DNA of 64,000 nucleotides, from positions 1-64,000 of the forward strand of contig JAGCPY010000054.1 in the NCBI GenBank assembly GCA_017965425.1. The letters run 5' to 3'. Of this stretch, positions 24,919 to 32,619 are shown one piece after another. Origin of the DNA: Bacteroidaceae bacterium (GTDB taxonomy: Bacteria; Bacteroidota; Bacteroidia; Bacteroidales; Bacteroidaceae). The translations under genes were made by a program, and so were the position numbers. The notes beneath the pieces were generated by a model. That model was not told the DNA's origin. It saw only the letters and a program-made list of their open reading frames with translations, and made no database searches. Each line of letters begins with the position of its first letter. The first letter of the stretch is position 1.

Positions 24919-26496
24919 TCAGAGGGTCACGCCGTTTTTCCAAATGGAGATCTCTGACGTGCCAGCTTGTTCAGCGAGGGCAGGCTGGCCGTTGGCGATA
25001 TCAAGGACAAACTGGAAGAAACGGTCGGCCATGTCGTGCATGGATTGTCCCGAAAGGAGCTCACCCGCATCGAAATCTATCCATTGCGGTTTGCGCCGTG
25101 CCAGGTCGCTGTTGGTCGATACTTTCACGGTCGGGACAAAGGTGGAGAAAGGCGTGCCGCGTCCCGTGGTGAAGAGGACGAGGTGGCAGCCGGCAGCTGC
25201 AAGGGCCGTGGAAGCCACGAGGTCGTTTCCGGGAGCCGAAAGGAGGTGCAGCCCGTTGGCTTTCAGACGTTCGCCATAGCGAAGGACTCCGCAAACGGGT
25301 GAGGTGCCTGACTTCTGAGTGCAGCCGAGGGCTTTTTCTTCGAGTGTCGAGATGCCGCCAGCTTTGTTGCCGGGTGACGGATTCTCGCCGACGGGTTGTC
25401 CGTGACTGCGATAGTAGTTTTTGAAGTCATCAATCAGGTGCACAACCTGTTGATGAATCTCCGGTGAAGCGGCGCGTCGCATGAGCAGGTGTTCGGCTCC
25501 GAACATTTCCGGCACTTCGGTGAGGATGGTGGTGCCGCCGCTTGCGCAAAGACGGTCTGAGAAGACGCCGAGGAGCGGGTTGGCGGTAAGGCCAGAGAAG
25601 CCGTCCGAGCCGCCGCATTTGAGTCCTACTCGCAGGCGTGAGAGGGGAACGGGAATGCGCTGGTCACCTTGCGCTTGTTGATAAAGTTCTTGGACGATTC
25701 GAGCCCCGGTTTCCACTTCGTCACCTTCTGTCTCTTGGCAGATGAGGAAACGTATTCGGCGGCGGTCATAGTCGCCAAGGAGTTGCTCGAAATCACGTGG
25801 TTGGTTGTTCTCGCATCCGAGTCCGACGACGAGCACGCCACCGGCGTTGGGATGCAACACCATATCGCGCAGGATGAGCCGCGTGTTCTCGTGGTCGTCG
25901 CCAAGTTGAGAGCAGCCGAAGTTGTGGGGAAAATGTTGTCCGACCCCTGCACGTTCCACAATCTGTCGGCAGATGCCGTTGACACACCCCACGGTAGGTA
26001 TCACCCAGATGTCGTTGCGGATGCCGACTTGTCCGTCGCTGCGCGGGTAGGCGAGGAGGGATAGGGACATGTCCTTCGCCCAGGACCCGCCTCCCGCCTT
26101 CCCTGCAAGGGAGGGAATGGAATCCTTTAGACTTGTTGAACGAGAACCTCCTTCAGAAGTATCTGCTCCCTCCCTCACAGGGAGGGCAGGGGGTGGGTTC
26201 TGGTCTGTTGATGGCTCTTGGAGGGCTGGAGCTCCTTTTTCCAGATTTGTCTGGAGGTTAAGGTGGTCAACCAGTTCGCCTTTGGCAATAGCCCTGGTCG
26301 CGTGGCCGATGGGGTCGCCATATTTGATGATGTCCTCGTTGGCGGCCATGTCGCGGAGGGCGAACTTGTGGCCAGCGGGGACGTCAGATTTTAGCTGAAA
26401 GAGGACGCCGTCAAGCTCGATGGTCTCTTGGGCGTGGAGGGACTGTAGGGCCACGGCCACCGTGTCGGCAGGATGGATGTGCAGGACTTTCTTCAT
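24919..26496 (-). CDS. uxaA: UxaA family altronate dehydratase
   Basis: A 525-residue UxaA-type dehydratase. Its expected reaction is D-altronate to 2-keto-3-deoxygluconate, with a metal cofactor. The N-terminal SAF domain (about 1-95, MKKVLHIHPADTVAVAL, GHKFALRDMAANEDIIKYG) is followed by the catalytic domain with RSDGQVGIRNDIWVIPTVGC, GCENNQPRDFEQL, GLKCGGSDGFSGLTANP, the conserved ENPSPGNKAGGISTLEEKA, and FTTGRGTPFSTFVPTVKVST. Between the domains (about 97-138) lies a low-complexity insert, PPPALPVREG...IPSLAGKAGGGS, encoded by the palindromic repeat. The start at 26496 is five bases after uxaB; the longer upstream frame is spurious. It is last in an operon with fucP-type genes, so the substrate might be a deoxy-sugar acid and not altronate. 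Confidence 0.88.
   Translation of the reverse strand: MKKVLHIHPADTVAVALQSLHAQETIELDGVLFQLKSDVPAGHKFALRDMAANEDIIKYGDPIGHATRAIAKGELVDHLNLQTNLEKGAPALQEPSTDQNPPPALPVREGADTSEGGSRSTSLKDSIPSLAGKAGGGSWAKDMSLSLLAYPRSDGQVGIRNDIWVIPTVGCVNGICRQIVERAGVGQHFPHNFGCSQLGDDHENTRLILRDMVLHPNAGGVLVVGLGCENNQPRDFEQLLGDYDRRRIRFLICQETEGDEVETGARIVQELYQQAQGDQRIPVPLSRLRVGLKCGGSDGFSGLTANPLLGVFSDRLCASGGTTILTEVPEMFGAEHLLMRRAASPEIHQQVVHLIDDFKNYYRSHGQPVGENPSPGNKAGGISTLEEKALGCTQKSGTSPVCGVLRYGERLKANGLHLLSAPGNDLVASTALAAAGCHLVLFTTGRGTPFSTFVPTVKVSTNSDLARRKPQWIDFDAGELLSGQSMHDMADRFFQFVLDIANGQPALAEQAGTSEISIWKNGVTL
26082..26204 (-). repeat. Palindromic repeat translated in frame inside uxaA
   Basis: About 123 bp with two hairpins (CCCTCCCTGTGAGGGAGGG and CCCTCCCTTGCAGGGAAGG on the minus strand), flanked by GGGTTC/GAACCC-like and GGACCC ends. 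It encodes NPPPALPVREG, a Ser-rich linker and IPSLAGKAGGGS at the junction of the SAF and catalytic domains. Confidence 0.8.
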
Positions 26497-26501
26497 CGTC
26501 T

Positions 26502-27989
26502 TCAAGCTTCGTTCATCAGCCTTTTCACGGTTTCCATCATGCCATTGTCCAAGATGCTGTCGAGGCTTTCTGTCAGCAGGTCGGTGAGGCTGGGGATGTC
26601 GTTCAGGTCGCCATGCTCGTGCCAGATAAGGTCTTGAGCAGCAAGGACTCCCTCGGCGACGCGTCGGGTGCTGCCTGTTGCCCACAGGTCATTGAGCAGT
26701 TGCGTGATGCGTGGGTCGTCGTTGGGCTGGATGGGGGTGCCGTCGCACCGTTGGCCGCCACGGTAATAGACACAGATGGCTGCCAGGCCGAGGACAAGGC
26801 CTCGGGGCAGGGTGCCGCGACGTTGCAGGTAAGTCTTCAAGCCTGGAAGGTTGCGCGTCTGGAACTTGGGGAAGCTGTTGAGCATGATGCTCGTGAGCTG
26901 ATGATCGACAAAGGGGTTGCAGAAGCGTTCCAAGACATCATCGGCAAACCGGCGCAACTCGTCTTCAGGAAGATTCAGCGTCGGCAACAGCTCTTCATAC
27001 ATCACCCTGCGCACGAAAGGACCGATGATTTCATGCTGGCAGGCATCGCGCACAATGTTCAGCCCTGCCAGGAAGGCGACGGGCGAGAGCACGGTGTGGG
27101 GACCGTTGAGCAGCGTCACTTTGCGCTCGTGGTAGGGCGATTCGTCGCGTGTGAAAACGACGTGCAGCCCCGCCTTGTCGGCAGGAAATTCCTGAGCGAG
27201 CTTCTGGAGAGGCAGGTTCGGAGCTGTCTCGATGACCCACAGGTGGAACGCCTCGGCCTGCACCACCATTTGGTCGTCATAGCCAATGCGTTGACGAATG
27301 GCGTCGATGTCCTTTCGCGGGAAGCCGGGGACGATGCGGTCAACGAGCGTGGTGCATACGAAGCACGCCTGCTCGAACCATTGGCGAAAAGCCTCGAAGT
27401 CTTCACCCAAGTCCTCTTGCCATAGCTCGATGTACTGGCGGATGCAATCTGCGAGATGATGACCGTTTTGGAAGATGAGCTCGCAGGGGAAGATGATGAG
27501 TCCCTTGTCCGCATCGCCGTTGAAGGCACGGAATCGATGGTAGAGCAGTTGCGTCAGCTTGGCCGGGTAGGAAGCTGGGGGCGTGTCGGCCAAACGGCAG
27601 GCGGGGTCGAAGGCAATGCCTGCTTCGGTAGTGTTTGAGATGATGAAGCGGATGTCCGGCTGTGTGGCCAGTGCGAGGTAAGCTGCATGGTCGGTGTAGG
27701 GGTTGACCGTACGGCTGACGCTGTCGATGAGTTCGATGGAGTTCACGGGCTGTCCGTCAATGAGACCTTGCAGGTTGACGTGGTAGAGACAGTCTTGTGC
27801 TTGCAGGCGCTCGGCCATGCCCTGTGCGATGGGTTGCACGATGACGACCGAGGCGTCGAAGTCAGCGTGCAGATCCATGTTCCAGACAATCCAGTCGATG
27901 AAGGCTCTCAGGAAGTTCCCTTCGCCAAACTGTATGATACGTTCGGGACGTTGCGTCTTGTGGGCAGTGGTGTTGTTCAGGGGTTGCAT
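26502..27989 (-). CDS. uxaB: Tagaturonate reductase (altronate oxidoreductase)
   Basis: A 495-residue long-chain mannitol-dehydrogenase-type NAD enzyme. Its expected reaction is tagaturonate to altronate in galacturonate breakdown. Visible motifs are the N-terminal nucleotide site ERIIQFGEGNFLRAFIDWIV, ISNTTEAGIAFDP, LIIFPCELIFQNGHHL, the catalytic region FVCTTLVDRIVPGFP, and KVTLLNGPHTVLSPVAFLAG containing the active-site Lys-x-x-x-Asn-x-x-His arrangement. It sits between the alcohol dehydrogenase gene (93 bp upstream) and uxaA (5 bp downstream). UxaA and UxaB form consecutive steps. No uronate isomerase (uxaC) is in the window. Confidence 0.9.
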   Translation of the reverse strand: MQPLNNTTAHKTQRPERIIQFGEGNFLRAFIDWIVWNMDLHADFDASVVIVQPIAQGMAERLQAQDCLYHVNLQGLIDGQPVNSIELIDSVSRTVNPYTDHAAYLALATQPDIRFIISNTTEAGIAFDPACRLADTPPASYPAKLTQLLYHRFRAFNGDADKGLIIFPCELIFQNGHHLADCIRQYIELWQEDLGEDFEAFRQWFEQACFVCTTLVDRIVPGFPRKDIDAIRQRIGYDDQMVVQAEAFHLWVIETAPNLPLQKLAQEFPADKAGLHVVFTRDESPYHERKVTLLNGPHTVLSPVAFLAGLNIVRDACQHEIIGPFVRRVMYEELLPTLNLPEDELRRFADDVLERFCNPFVDHQLTSIMLNSFPKFQTRNLPGLKTYLQRRGTLPRGLVLGLAAICVYYRGGQRCDGTPIQPNDDPRITQLLNDLWATGSTRRVAEGVLAAQDLIWHEHGDLNDIPSLTDLLTESLDSILDNGMMETVKRLMNEA

Positions 27990-28082
27990 AAAAAGGCTTG
28001 AAGTTTAAGAGATTAAGGGGCTTATGGTTGAAGGCTGCAACGTTGTTGCAGCAGACGGGACATGTTTATGGGGGCAGGAATC

Positions 28083-29102
28083 TCAAGGGAATTGAACCAA
28101 AATGCGGAAGACCTTGCCGGGAGCTGCATCCCAGTCGGCCATTGCCTGTGCGGCCTCTTCGGGACGGACGATGCCGGAGATGAGGCGGTCTGCGGGACAG
28201 GTGCCTCGACGCAAGTAGCGAATGACGGCACGGAAATCGTCGGGTAAGGCATTGCGTGAACCTCGGATGTCCAGTTCTTTTTGCACAAAGAAGCGAGTGG
28301 GCAGGGGAACGTCGCCGGGGGCATAGCCGATGCAGACGATGCGTCCGGTGAAGGCCACCTCATTGACTGCCGTGGCGTAGGTGGGTGCAGCACCCACGGC
28401 TTCGATGACGACATCAGGTCCGGCACCGTCGGTCAGTTCTTGAAGACGGGTATGGACATCCTCCGAGCTGCTGTTGACGGTTGCCGCAGCGCCCAGTTGA
28501 CGTGCCAACGCCAGTTTCTCGTCGTCGAGGTCCATCGCAATGACCGTGGCTCCGCGCAGCGAGGCACGCACGATGGCGCCCACGCCGATCATGCCGCAGC
28601 CGATGACCAGCACCGTGTCGGCATCTGTCACCTGACCGCGGTCAACGGCATGAAAGCCGACGCTCATGGGTTCTATCAGGGCAATGTCCTTGGGGTTTAA
28701 TCCGTCGGCAGCGATGACTTTTTCCCAAGGCACACAGATCTGTTCCCGCATAGCACCGTTTCGCTGCACGCCAAGGGTCTCGTTGTGCTGGCAGGCGTTG
28801 AAGCGGCGACGTCGGCAACTGGGACAATGTCCGCAAGCGGTGTAGGGATTGACTGTGACCCGCTGGCCTGGCCGCAATCCGTTCGGGACGTCACGGCCAA
28901 CGCGCTCGATGACAGCGCTAATCTCGTGACCGGGAACGACGGGCTTCAGCGCCAACGCGTTGCGCCCCCTCCACGTATTAAGGTCTGAACCGCAGAAACC
29001 GACATAGTTGATGTGCAACAGCACCTCGCTATCCGCAGGTTCGCGTGCTGGCAGCTCGATGACCTCCATGAGGCGGGTATCGGTGATTTGTAATGCTTTC
29101 AT
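28083..29102 (-). CDS. Zinc-dependent medium-chain alcohol dehydrogenase
   Basis: A 339-residue medium-chain dehydrogenase. It has the catalytic zinc site (GFCGSDLNTWRG, VPGHEISAVIERVG), the structural zinc Cys cluster (CGHCPSCRRRRFNAC) and an NAD-binding domain (VLVIGCGMIGVGAIVRASL, then MDLDDEKLALARQLGA with the acidic residue that selects NAD). The substrate is likely a sugar or sugar-acid alcohol such as galactonate, fuconate or idonate type, since its partners are a fucose-type transporter and mutarotase. The start at 29102 puts it 8 bp after the mutarotase stop; the longer frame from 29150 overlaps that gene. Confidence 0.88.
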   Translation of the reverse strand: MKALQITDTRLMEVIELPAREPADSEVLLHINYVGFCGSDLNTWRGRNALALKPVVPGHEISAVIERVGRDVPNGLRPGQRVTVNPYTACGHCPSCRRRRFNACQHNETLGVQRNGAMREQICVPWEKVIAADGLNPKDIALIEPMSVGFHAVDRGQVTDADTVLVIGCGMIGVGAIVRASLRGATVIAMDLDDEKLALARQLGAAATVNSSSEDVHTRLQELTDGAGPDVVIEAVGAAPTYATAVNEVAFTGRIVCIGYAPGDVPLPTRFFVQKELDIRGSRNALPDDFRAVIRYLRRGTCPADRLISGIVRPEEAAQAMADWDAAPGKVFRILVQFP

Positions 29103-29110
29103 AACAGTCT

Positions 29111-29491
29111 TTATGAATACAAGTGGAATATGCGTTCTGTCATCTGCCATTTCTCGTCGCTCGTCGCTTCGGCCTCACACTGCTGGAACTGAGCCACGAA
29201 GGCTTCCCACTCGGCTTGACGGGGCAATGTCGCCAGACGGGTCATGGCGGCGTCCCACTGGAAGTCCAGCGGCGTATCTACGACCATCACCAAGTGATTG
29301 CCGTGGATATACACCTCCATCTCTAAGATTCCAACGGCACGGATGCCTGCTCTGATCTCTGGCCATGACTCCTCACGGCTGTGTGCACGACGATAGTGTG
29401 CAATCAACTCCGGTTTGTCTTTCAAGTCCATGATCTGGACATAACGTTTGACCGCTTGCGAGTATTTTTGTTGGGGATATCCGTTCTGCAT
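29111..29491 (-). CDS. L-rhamnose/L-fucose mutarotase family protein
   Basis: A 126-residue protein of the RhaM/DUF718 family, which interconverts alpha and beta anomers of 6-deoxy sugars. Motifs: VKRYVQIMDLKDKPELIAHY, RRAHSREESWPEIRAGIRAV, and GILEMEVYIHGNHLVMVVDT, with the His and Trp residues that line the sugar site. It lies 30 bp after fucP and 8 bp before the dehydrogenase gene. The pairing with FucP suggests L-fucose as the sugar, by analogy with oxidative fucose loci in which a DUF718 mutarotase accompanies a UxaA-type dehydratase. Confidence 0.88.
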   Translation of the reverse strand: MQNGYPQQKYSQAVKRYVQIMDLKDKPELIAHYRRAHSREESWPEIRAGIRAVGILEMEVYIHGNHLVMVVDTPLDFQWDAAMTRLATLPRQAEWEAFVAQFQQCEAEATSDEKWQMTERIFHLYS

Positions 29492-29521
29492 ATTATACCT
29501 TAAACCTTAACTTTAAAACCT

Positions 29522-30913
29522 TTAACCTTTCCTCACCACATTGGTGTTCGACGGTTTTCCCGTCGAATCGATTTTCAGTGAACGCCATCCGTAGAGCGTC
29601 ACCAAAAGGAAACAAATCAAGGGCAGGCAAAAAGACACGTTCACGGCTGGCCAGTTGGCCACCGTGCCCAAGTCGATGATGGCACCCTGCAACGGAGGCA
29701 TCAGCGCACCGCCTACGATGGCCATCACCAGGAAGGCCGCACCCAATGACGTGTCTTCGCTCTTCACTCCTTCCAGCGCCACGCCGTAGATCGTCGGGAA
29801 CATGATGGACATGAAAAGGCTGATGCACACCAGCGAATACAGGCCTAAGCGACCGTCGATGCAGATGGCTCCGAGCGTACACAATGAAGCACAGATGCCG
29901 AAAATCATCAACAGAAGACGTGTGTTCACGTAGCGCATGATGAACGTTCCCAGGAAACGTCCGCACAGGTTCAGCGACATTGCTGCGATATTGAACGCCT
30001 GAGCCGTCGCCTTGTTGATGCCAAGCCGGTCGGCATATTGGATGATGAACGTCCAGCACATGATTTGAGCTGCCACGTAGAACATCTGAGCCATCACACC
30101 TTCACGATAGACGCTGTTTCGCCACAGCCGCCGCAGCGTGGCTCCGGCATGAAGCTCCGTGTCCTCCCCAACGGCCACACGAGCTCCCGCCGACGCAGGG
30201 AGCTTCGTCAGCGCAATCACAATAAACATCGCCACCACCACCAGACCGATCGCCACGTAAGGGTCGCGTATCACCGCCAGGTCGTGAACGCGTATCGACG
30301 CCTTCTCTGCCTCCGACAGCGAATGGAAGATAATCTGTCCCGCAGCATCGCGCTTATCCGAGAGCAACTGTGGCAACACGATGAACGATGCCACAGCCAT
30401 CCCCGACAGCGAACCCACTGGATTGAAAGCCTGTGCCAGATTCAGACGACGTGTTGACGTCTGCTTGTCGCCCAGAGACAAAATGAACGGGTTCGCCGTC
30501 GTCTCCAGGAAAGCCAGACCAAACGTCAAAATGTACAAAGACACGCAGAAAAACGAAAACTGCTCATATAAAGCCGCCGGAATAAACAGAAAAGCACCCA
30601 CCGCATAAAGGCCCAAACCCAGCAGGACACCATGCTTATAGGAATAGCGACGGATGAACAGCGCTGCCGGAATAGCCATCGTCGCGTATCCACCGTAGAA
30701 AGCAAACTGAACCATCGAAGCCTTGGCCGCAGACAGCTCCATCACCGTCTGGAAAGCGGCCACCATTGGGTTCGTCAGGTCGTTCGCGAAACCCCACAGC
30801 GCAAACAGCGTTGTAATCAGGATGAAAGTCAATAAATACTTCCGCGGAATCAGCGGACTTGACGCCACACGGCCTACCGCTGCTTCTCCATCCATCCTCT
30901 TATCCATTGTCAT
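29522..30913 (-). CDS. fucP: L-fucose:H+ symporter (MFS)
   Basis: A 463-residue major facilitator with twelve predicted membrane helices in the inner membrane. FucP-type signatures are LFALWGFANDLTNPMV in helix 1, VQFAFYGGYATMAIPAALFI, LAFLETTANPFILSLG, and LNLAQAFNPVGSLSGM, which match fucose permeases; related members carry glucose or galactose. It is the first gene of the operon and has a full-consensus promoter 55-85 nt upstream. Met at 30913 or 30907 could be the start. Confidence 0.9.
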   Translation of the reverse strand: MTMDKRMDGEAAVGRVASSPLIPRKYLLTFILITTLFALWGFANDLTNPMVAAFQTVMELSAAKASMVQFAFYGGYATMAIPAALFIRRYSYKHGVLLGLGLYAVGAFLFIPAALYEQFSFFCVSLYILTFGLAFLETTANPFILSLGDKQTSTRRLNLAQAFNPVGSLSGMAVASFIVLPQLLSDKRDAAGQIIFHSLSEAEKASIRVHDLAVIRDPYVAIGLVVVAMFIVIALTKLPASAGARVAVGEDTELHAGATLRRLWRNSVYREGVMAQMFYVAAQIMCWTFIIQYADRLGINKATAQAFNIAAMSLNLCGRFLGTFIMRYVNTRLLLMIFGICASLCTLGAICIDGRLGLYSLVCISLFMSIMFPTIYGVALEGVKSEDTSLGAAFLVMAIVGGALMPPLQGAIIDLGTVANWPAVNVSFCLPLICFLLVTLYGWRSLKIDSTGKPSNTNVVRKG

Positions 30914-30967
30914 TTCGTCAAAATATCATGTCCGGTTATTCGTTTTCGCAGTCTCAGTCTGCGCCGC

Positions 30968-30998
30968 AAAGATAATGCCTTATCTTCATACCTCAAAG
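30968..30998 (-). promoter_or_regulatory. Promoter of the fucP-uxaA operon
   Basis: On the minus strand: TTTG (30995-30998), 19-nt spacer, TATCTTTG (30968-30975). It leaves a leader of about 50 nt before fucP. Confidence 0.8.
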
Positions 30999-31090
30999 CG
31001 AAATCCGAAAATAATGCCATCCCCTTTCCAACTTTTTGCGCAACCAAGAGAAAAACATCCTGTCCTTCGCCCCTCATTGTCAAAACACCT

Positions 31091-31325
31091 CTCCCCTCAT
31101 CACTGTGTTCGCCGGTTTGCTCGGCGAAATCTATTCCTTCACCCTTCACCCGCTGAACCTGTTCACCTTCTCGGCTGAACGTCTTCACCTTCCCTGCTGA
31201 ACCTGTTCACCTTCTCCCCTCATTGTCAAAAACCTTCTCCCCTCACCACTGTGTCCGTCGGTTTTCCCGGCGAAATCTATGCCACTGTGTTTGCCGGTCT
31301 TCCAGGCAAAAACCATTCCTTCTCC
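31091..31325. repeat. Three related CACTGTGTTCGCCGG-type repeats around array 3
   Basis: CACTGTGTTCGCCGGTTT (starting about 31101), CACTGTGTCCGTCGGTTT (starting about 31244) and CACTGTGTTTGCCGGTCT (starting about 31283). The first two are each followed by CGGCGAAATCTAT and preceded by CTCCCCTCA. They bracket the 22-nt array. This is a repeat island in a 460-bp gap without genes. Confidence 0.7.
31135..31222. repeat. 22-nt-period array 3
   Basis: Units start at 31157, 31179 and 31201 (ACCTGTTCACCTTCT, ACGTCTTCACCTTCC, ACCTGTTCACCTTCT), with a degenerate unit at 31135. The period is exactly 22 nt. It lies between fucP and the downstream end of the glycosylase-like gene. Confidence 0.8.
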
Positions 31326-31373
31326 CCCCAAACCCCTCACCCACAGGCGTCTTCCCTTCAAATGATTACCATA

Positions 31374-32045
31374 TCAATCGCCCATGCACAGCTCGAACAT
31401 CGTTTTATAAGCTTCCACCTTCTTCTCAAAGGCCAAAGGGTAAGCACGCGAAGAAGAAGGCAGGCGGTACAGCAGAATTTGCAGCCCGTCGCCATTGAAT
31501 GTGTGGGGAATCGGTACAGAAGTGTTGACTTTCGGAAGAAAAGGAATCTCCAGCGATGCACAGATGGTTTCCGTCGCCTTTTCGCCCGTGGTGACAATGG
31601 AACGGCAGTGGGGGAGGCTATGGAGCAAGGAGGGGATGTCGGTGTGTTCCACCACTTCGAGAAACTTGTCTGAGGCGTTGTCCTGTAAGCGGCGGATGGC
31701 CGTGCAGGTGTCAAAGAAGGCCAGACCGCGTGACTGGCAGAAATGAACGATTTCCTTCAACTTGAAGCACTTGGCTTCTGCATCCACAAAATGGTTCCTG
31801 TCGTCGAAGAACACCGCTCCCTCAATGCGCCAATGGTCGTTGATGAAATTGGGATAGTAGAAATCCATGCACCAGCGTTTGCGTTGAGGCGGAAAGCTGC
31901 CGAGGAACAGCACTTGGGCATTCTCTGGAAGGAAAGGGCGCAGCGGGTGATACTCCACTCCTTCCTTGTTGCGTGCCATGTTCTCGGTGTTGAGATAGGA
32001 AATCATTGCTTGGTTCAATGACATTGTTCTTTCGTCTTGAGTCAA
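31374..32045 (-). CDS. Uracil-DNA-glycosylase-superfamily protein
   Basis: A 223-residue cytosolic protein with the UDG-like fold of a Bacteroidetes subfamily. LFLGSFPPQRKRWCMDFYYP corresponds to the first active-site loop, NDHWRIEGAVFFDDRNHF follows, and GLAFFDTCTAIRR and SIVTTGEKATETIC form the later core strands. The closing SSSRAYPLAFEKKVEAYKTM corresponds to the leucine/serine loop. It may remove uracil or mismatched thymine from DNA, but the subfamily is uncharacterised. The start is uncertain: Met at 32045, 32024 or 31979 are all in frame, and the last begins closest to the conserved core. A TATCTTTG -7 box at 32062-32069 leaves a very short leader for the first. Confidence 0.75.
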   Translation of the reverse strand: MTQDERTMSLNQAMISYLNTENMARNKEGVEYHPLRPFLPENAQVLFLGSFPPQRKRWCMDFYYPNFINDHWRIEGAVFFDDRNHFVDAEAKCFKLKEIVHFCQSRGLAFFDTCTAIRRLQDNASDKFLEVVEHTDIPSLLHSLPHCRSIVTTGEKATETICASLEIPFLPKVNTSVPIPHTFNGDGLQILLYRLPSSSRAYPLAFEKKVEAYKTMFELCMGD

Positions 32046-32061
32046 AATCTAAAATGTGAGG

Positions 32062-32069
32062 CAAAGATA
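32062..32069 (-). promoter_or_regulatory. -7 box for the glycosylase-like gene
   Basis: TATCTTTG on the minus strand. No good -33 match was seen. It argues for a start codon downstream of 32045. Confidence 0.5.
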
Positions 32070-32131
32070 CGGAATAAAGAGAACGTATAAGCATACGGAT
32101 GGTTAAATATTGTTATAATTGCTGTTTTCTT

Positions 32132-32174
32132 TAGTACTATGTATTGCAAGGTACTAATATTTGGCCTACCTTTG
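32132..32174 (+). promoter_or_regulatory. Promoter and possible operator of the PadR-PspC pair
   Basis: TTG (32144-32146), 20-nt spacer and TACCTTTG (32167-32174). The -33 region lies inside an imperfect dyad, TAGTACT (32132-32138) and GGTACTA (32150-32156), a plausible binding site for the PadR repressor encoded next. Confidence 0.5.
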
Positions 32175-32292
32175 CCATCGCTTAAGCAAAAGTTCTGATG
32201 AAGTAGGGGACGCTCACTTCAGAAGAACAGGAAACAACTTATTGCGAGTTCATTCCAAAAGGTTAAACATTCATCTTTAAACGTAAAACTTT

Positions 32293-32619
32293 ATGTTTGA
32301 CGTAACAAATGCCAAATCACAGATGCGCAAGGGGATGCTGGAATACTGCATTCTTCTGTTGTTGAAGCGGCAGGCAGCCTACGCCTCCGACATCATCCAG
32401 CAGCTGAAAGAAGCTGAACTGCTGGTGGTCGAAGGCACGTTGTATCCGCTGCTGACGCGTCTGAAGAAAGACGGCCTGCTCGCCTACGAATGGCAGGAGA
32501 GTACACAGGGGCCGCCTCGCAAGTACTATGAATTGACCGCACTCGGGCAGCAGTTTCTTGAGGAACTTGACAAGGCTTGGGGCGAAATCTCTAACACCGT
32601 AAACTATTTGAAGAAATGA
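32293..32619 (+). CDS. PadR family transcriptional regulator
   Basis: A 108-residue winged-helix protein of the short PadR type. It shows KGMLEYCILLLLKRQAAYAS (first helices), the recognition helix VVEGTLYPLLTRLKKDGLLA, and the wing with QGPPRKYYELTALGQQFLEE. Such proteins repress their own operon and release DNA on binding a small molecule or on membrane stress. Its stop overlaps the next start by four bases (ATGA), so it is co-translated with the PspC-domain membrane protein, a common Bacteroidetes pair. Confidence 0.9.
   Translation: MFDVTNAKSQMRKGMLEYCILLLLKRQAAYASDIIQQLKEAELLVVEGTLYPLLTRLKKDGLLAYEWQESTQGPPRKYYELTALGQQFLEELDKAWGEISNTVNYLKK

Noticed and set aside
25330..25400. The PSPGNKAGG stretch in UxaA as another in-frame repeat
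   Set aside because: ENPSPGNKAGGISTLEEK is the conserved catalytic-domain motif of UxaA itself, and the DNA has no CCCCTCCC hairpin there.
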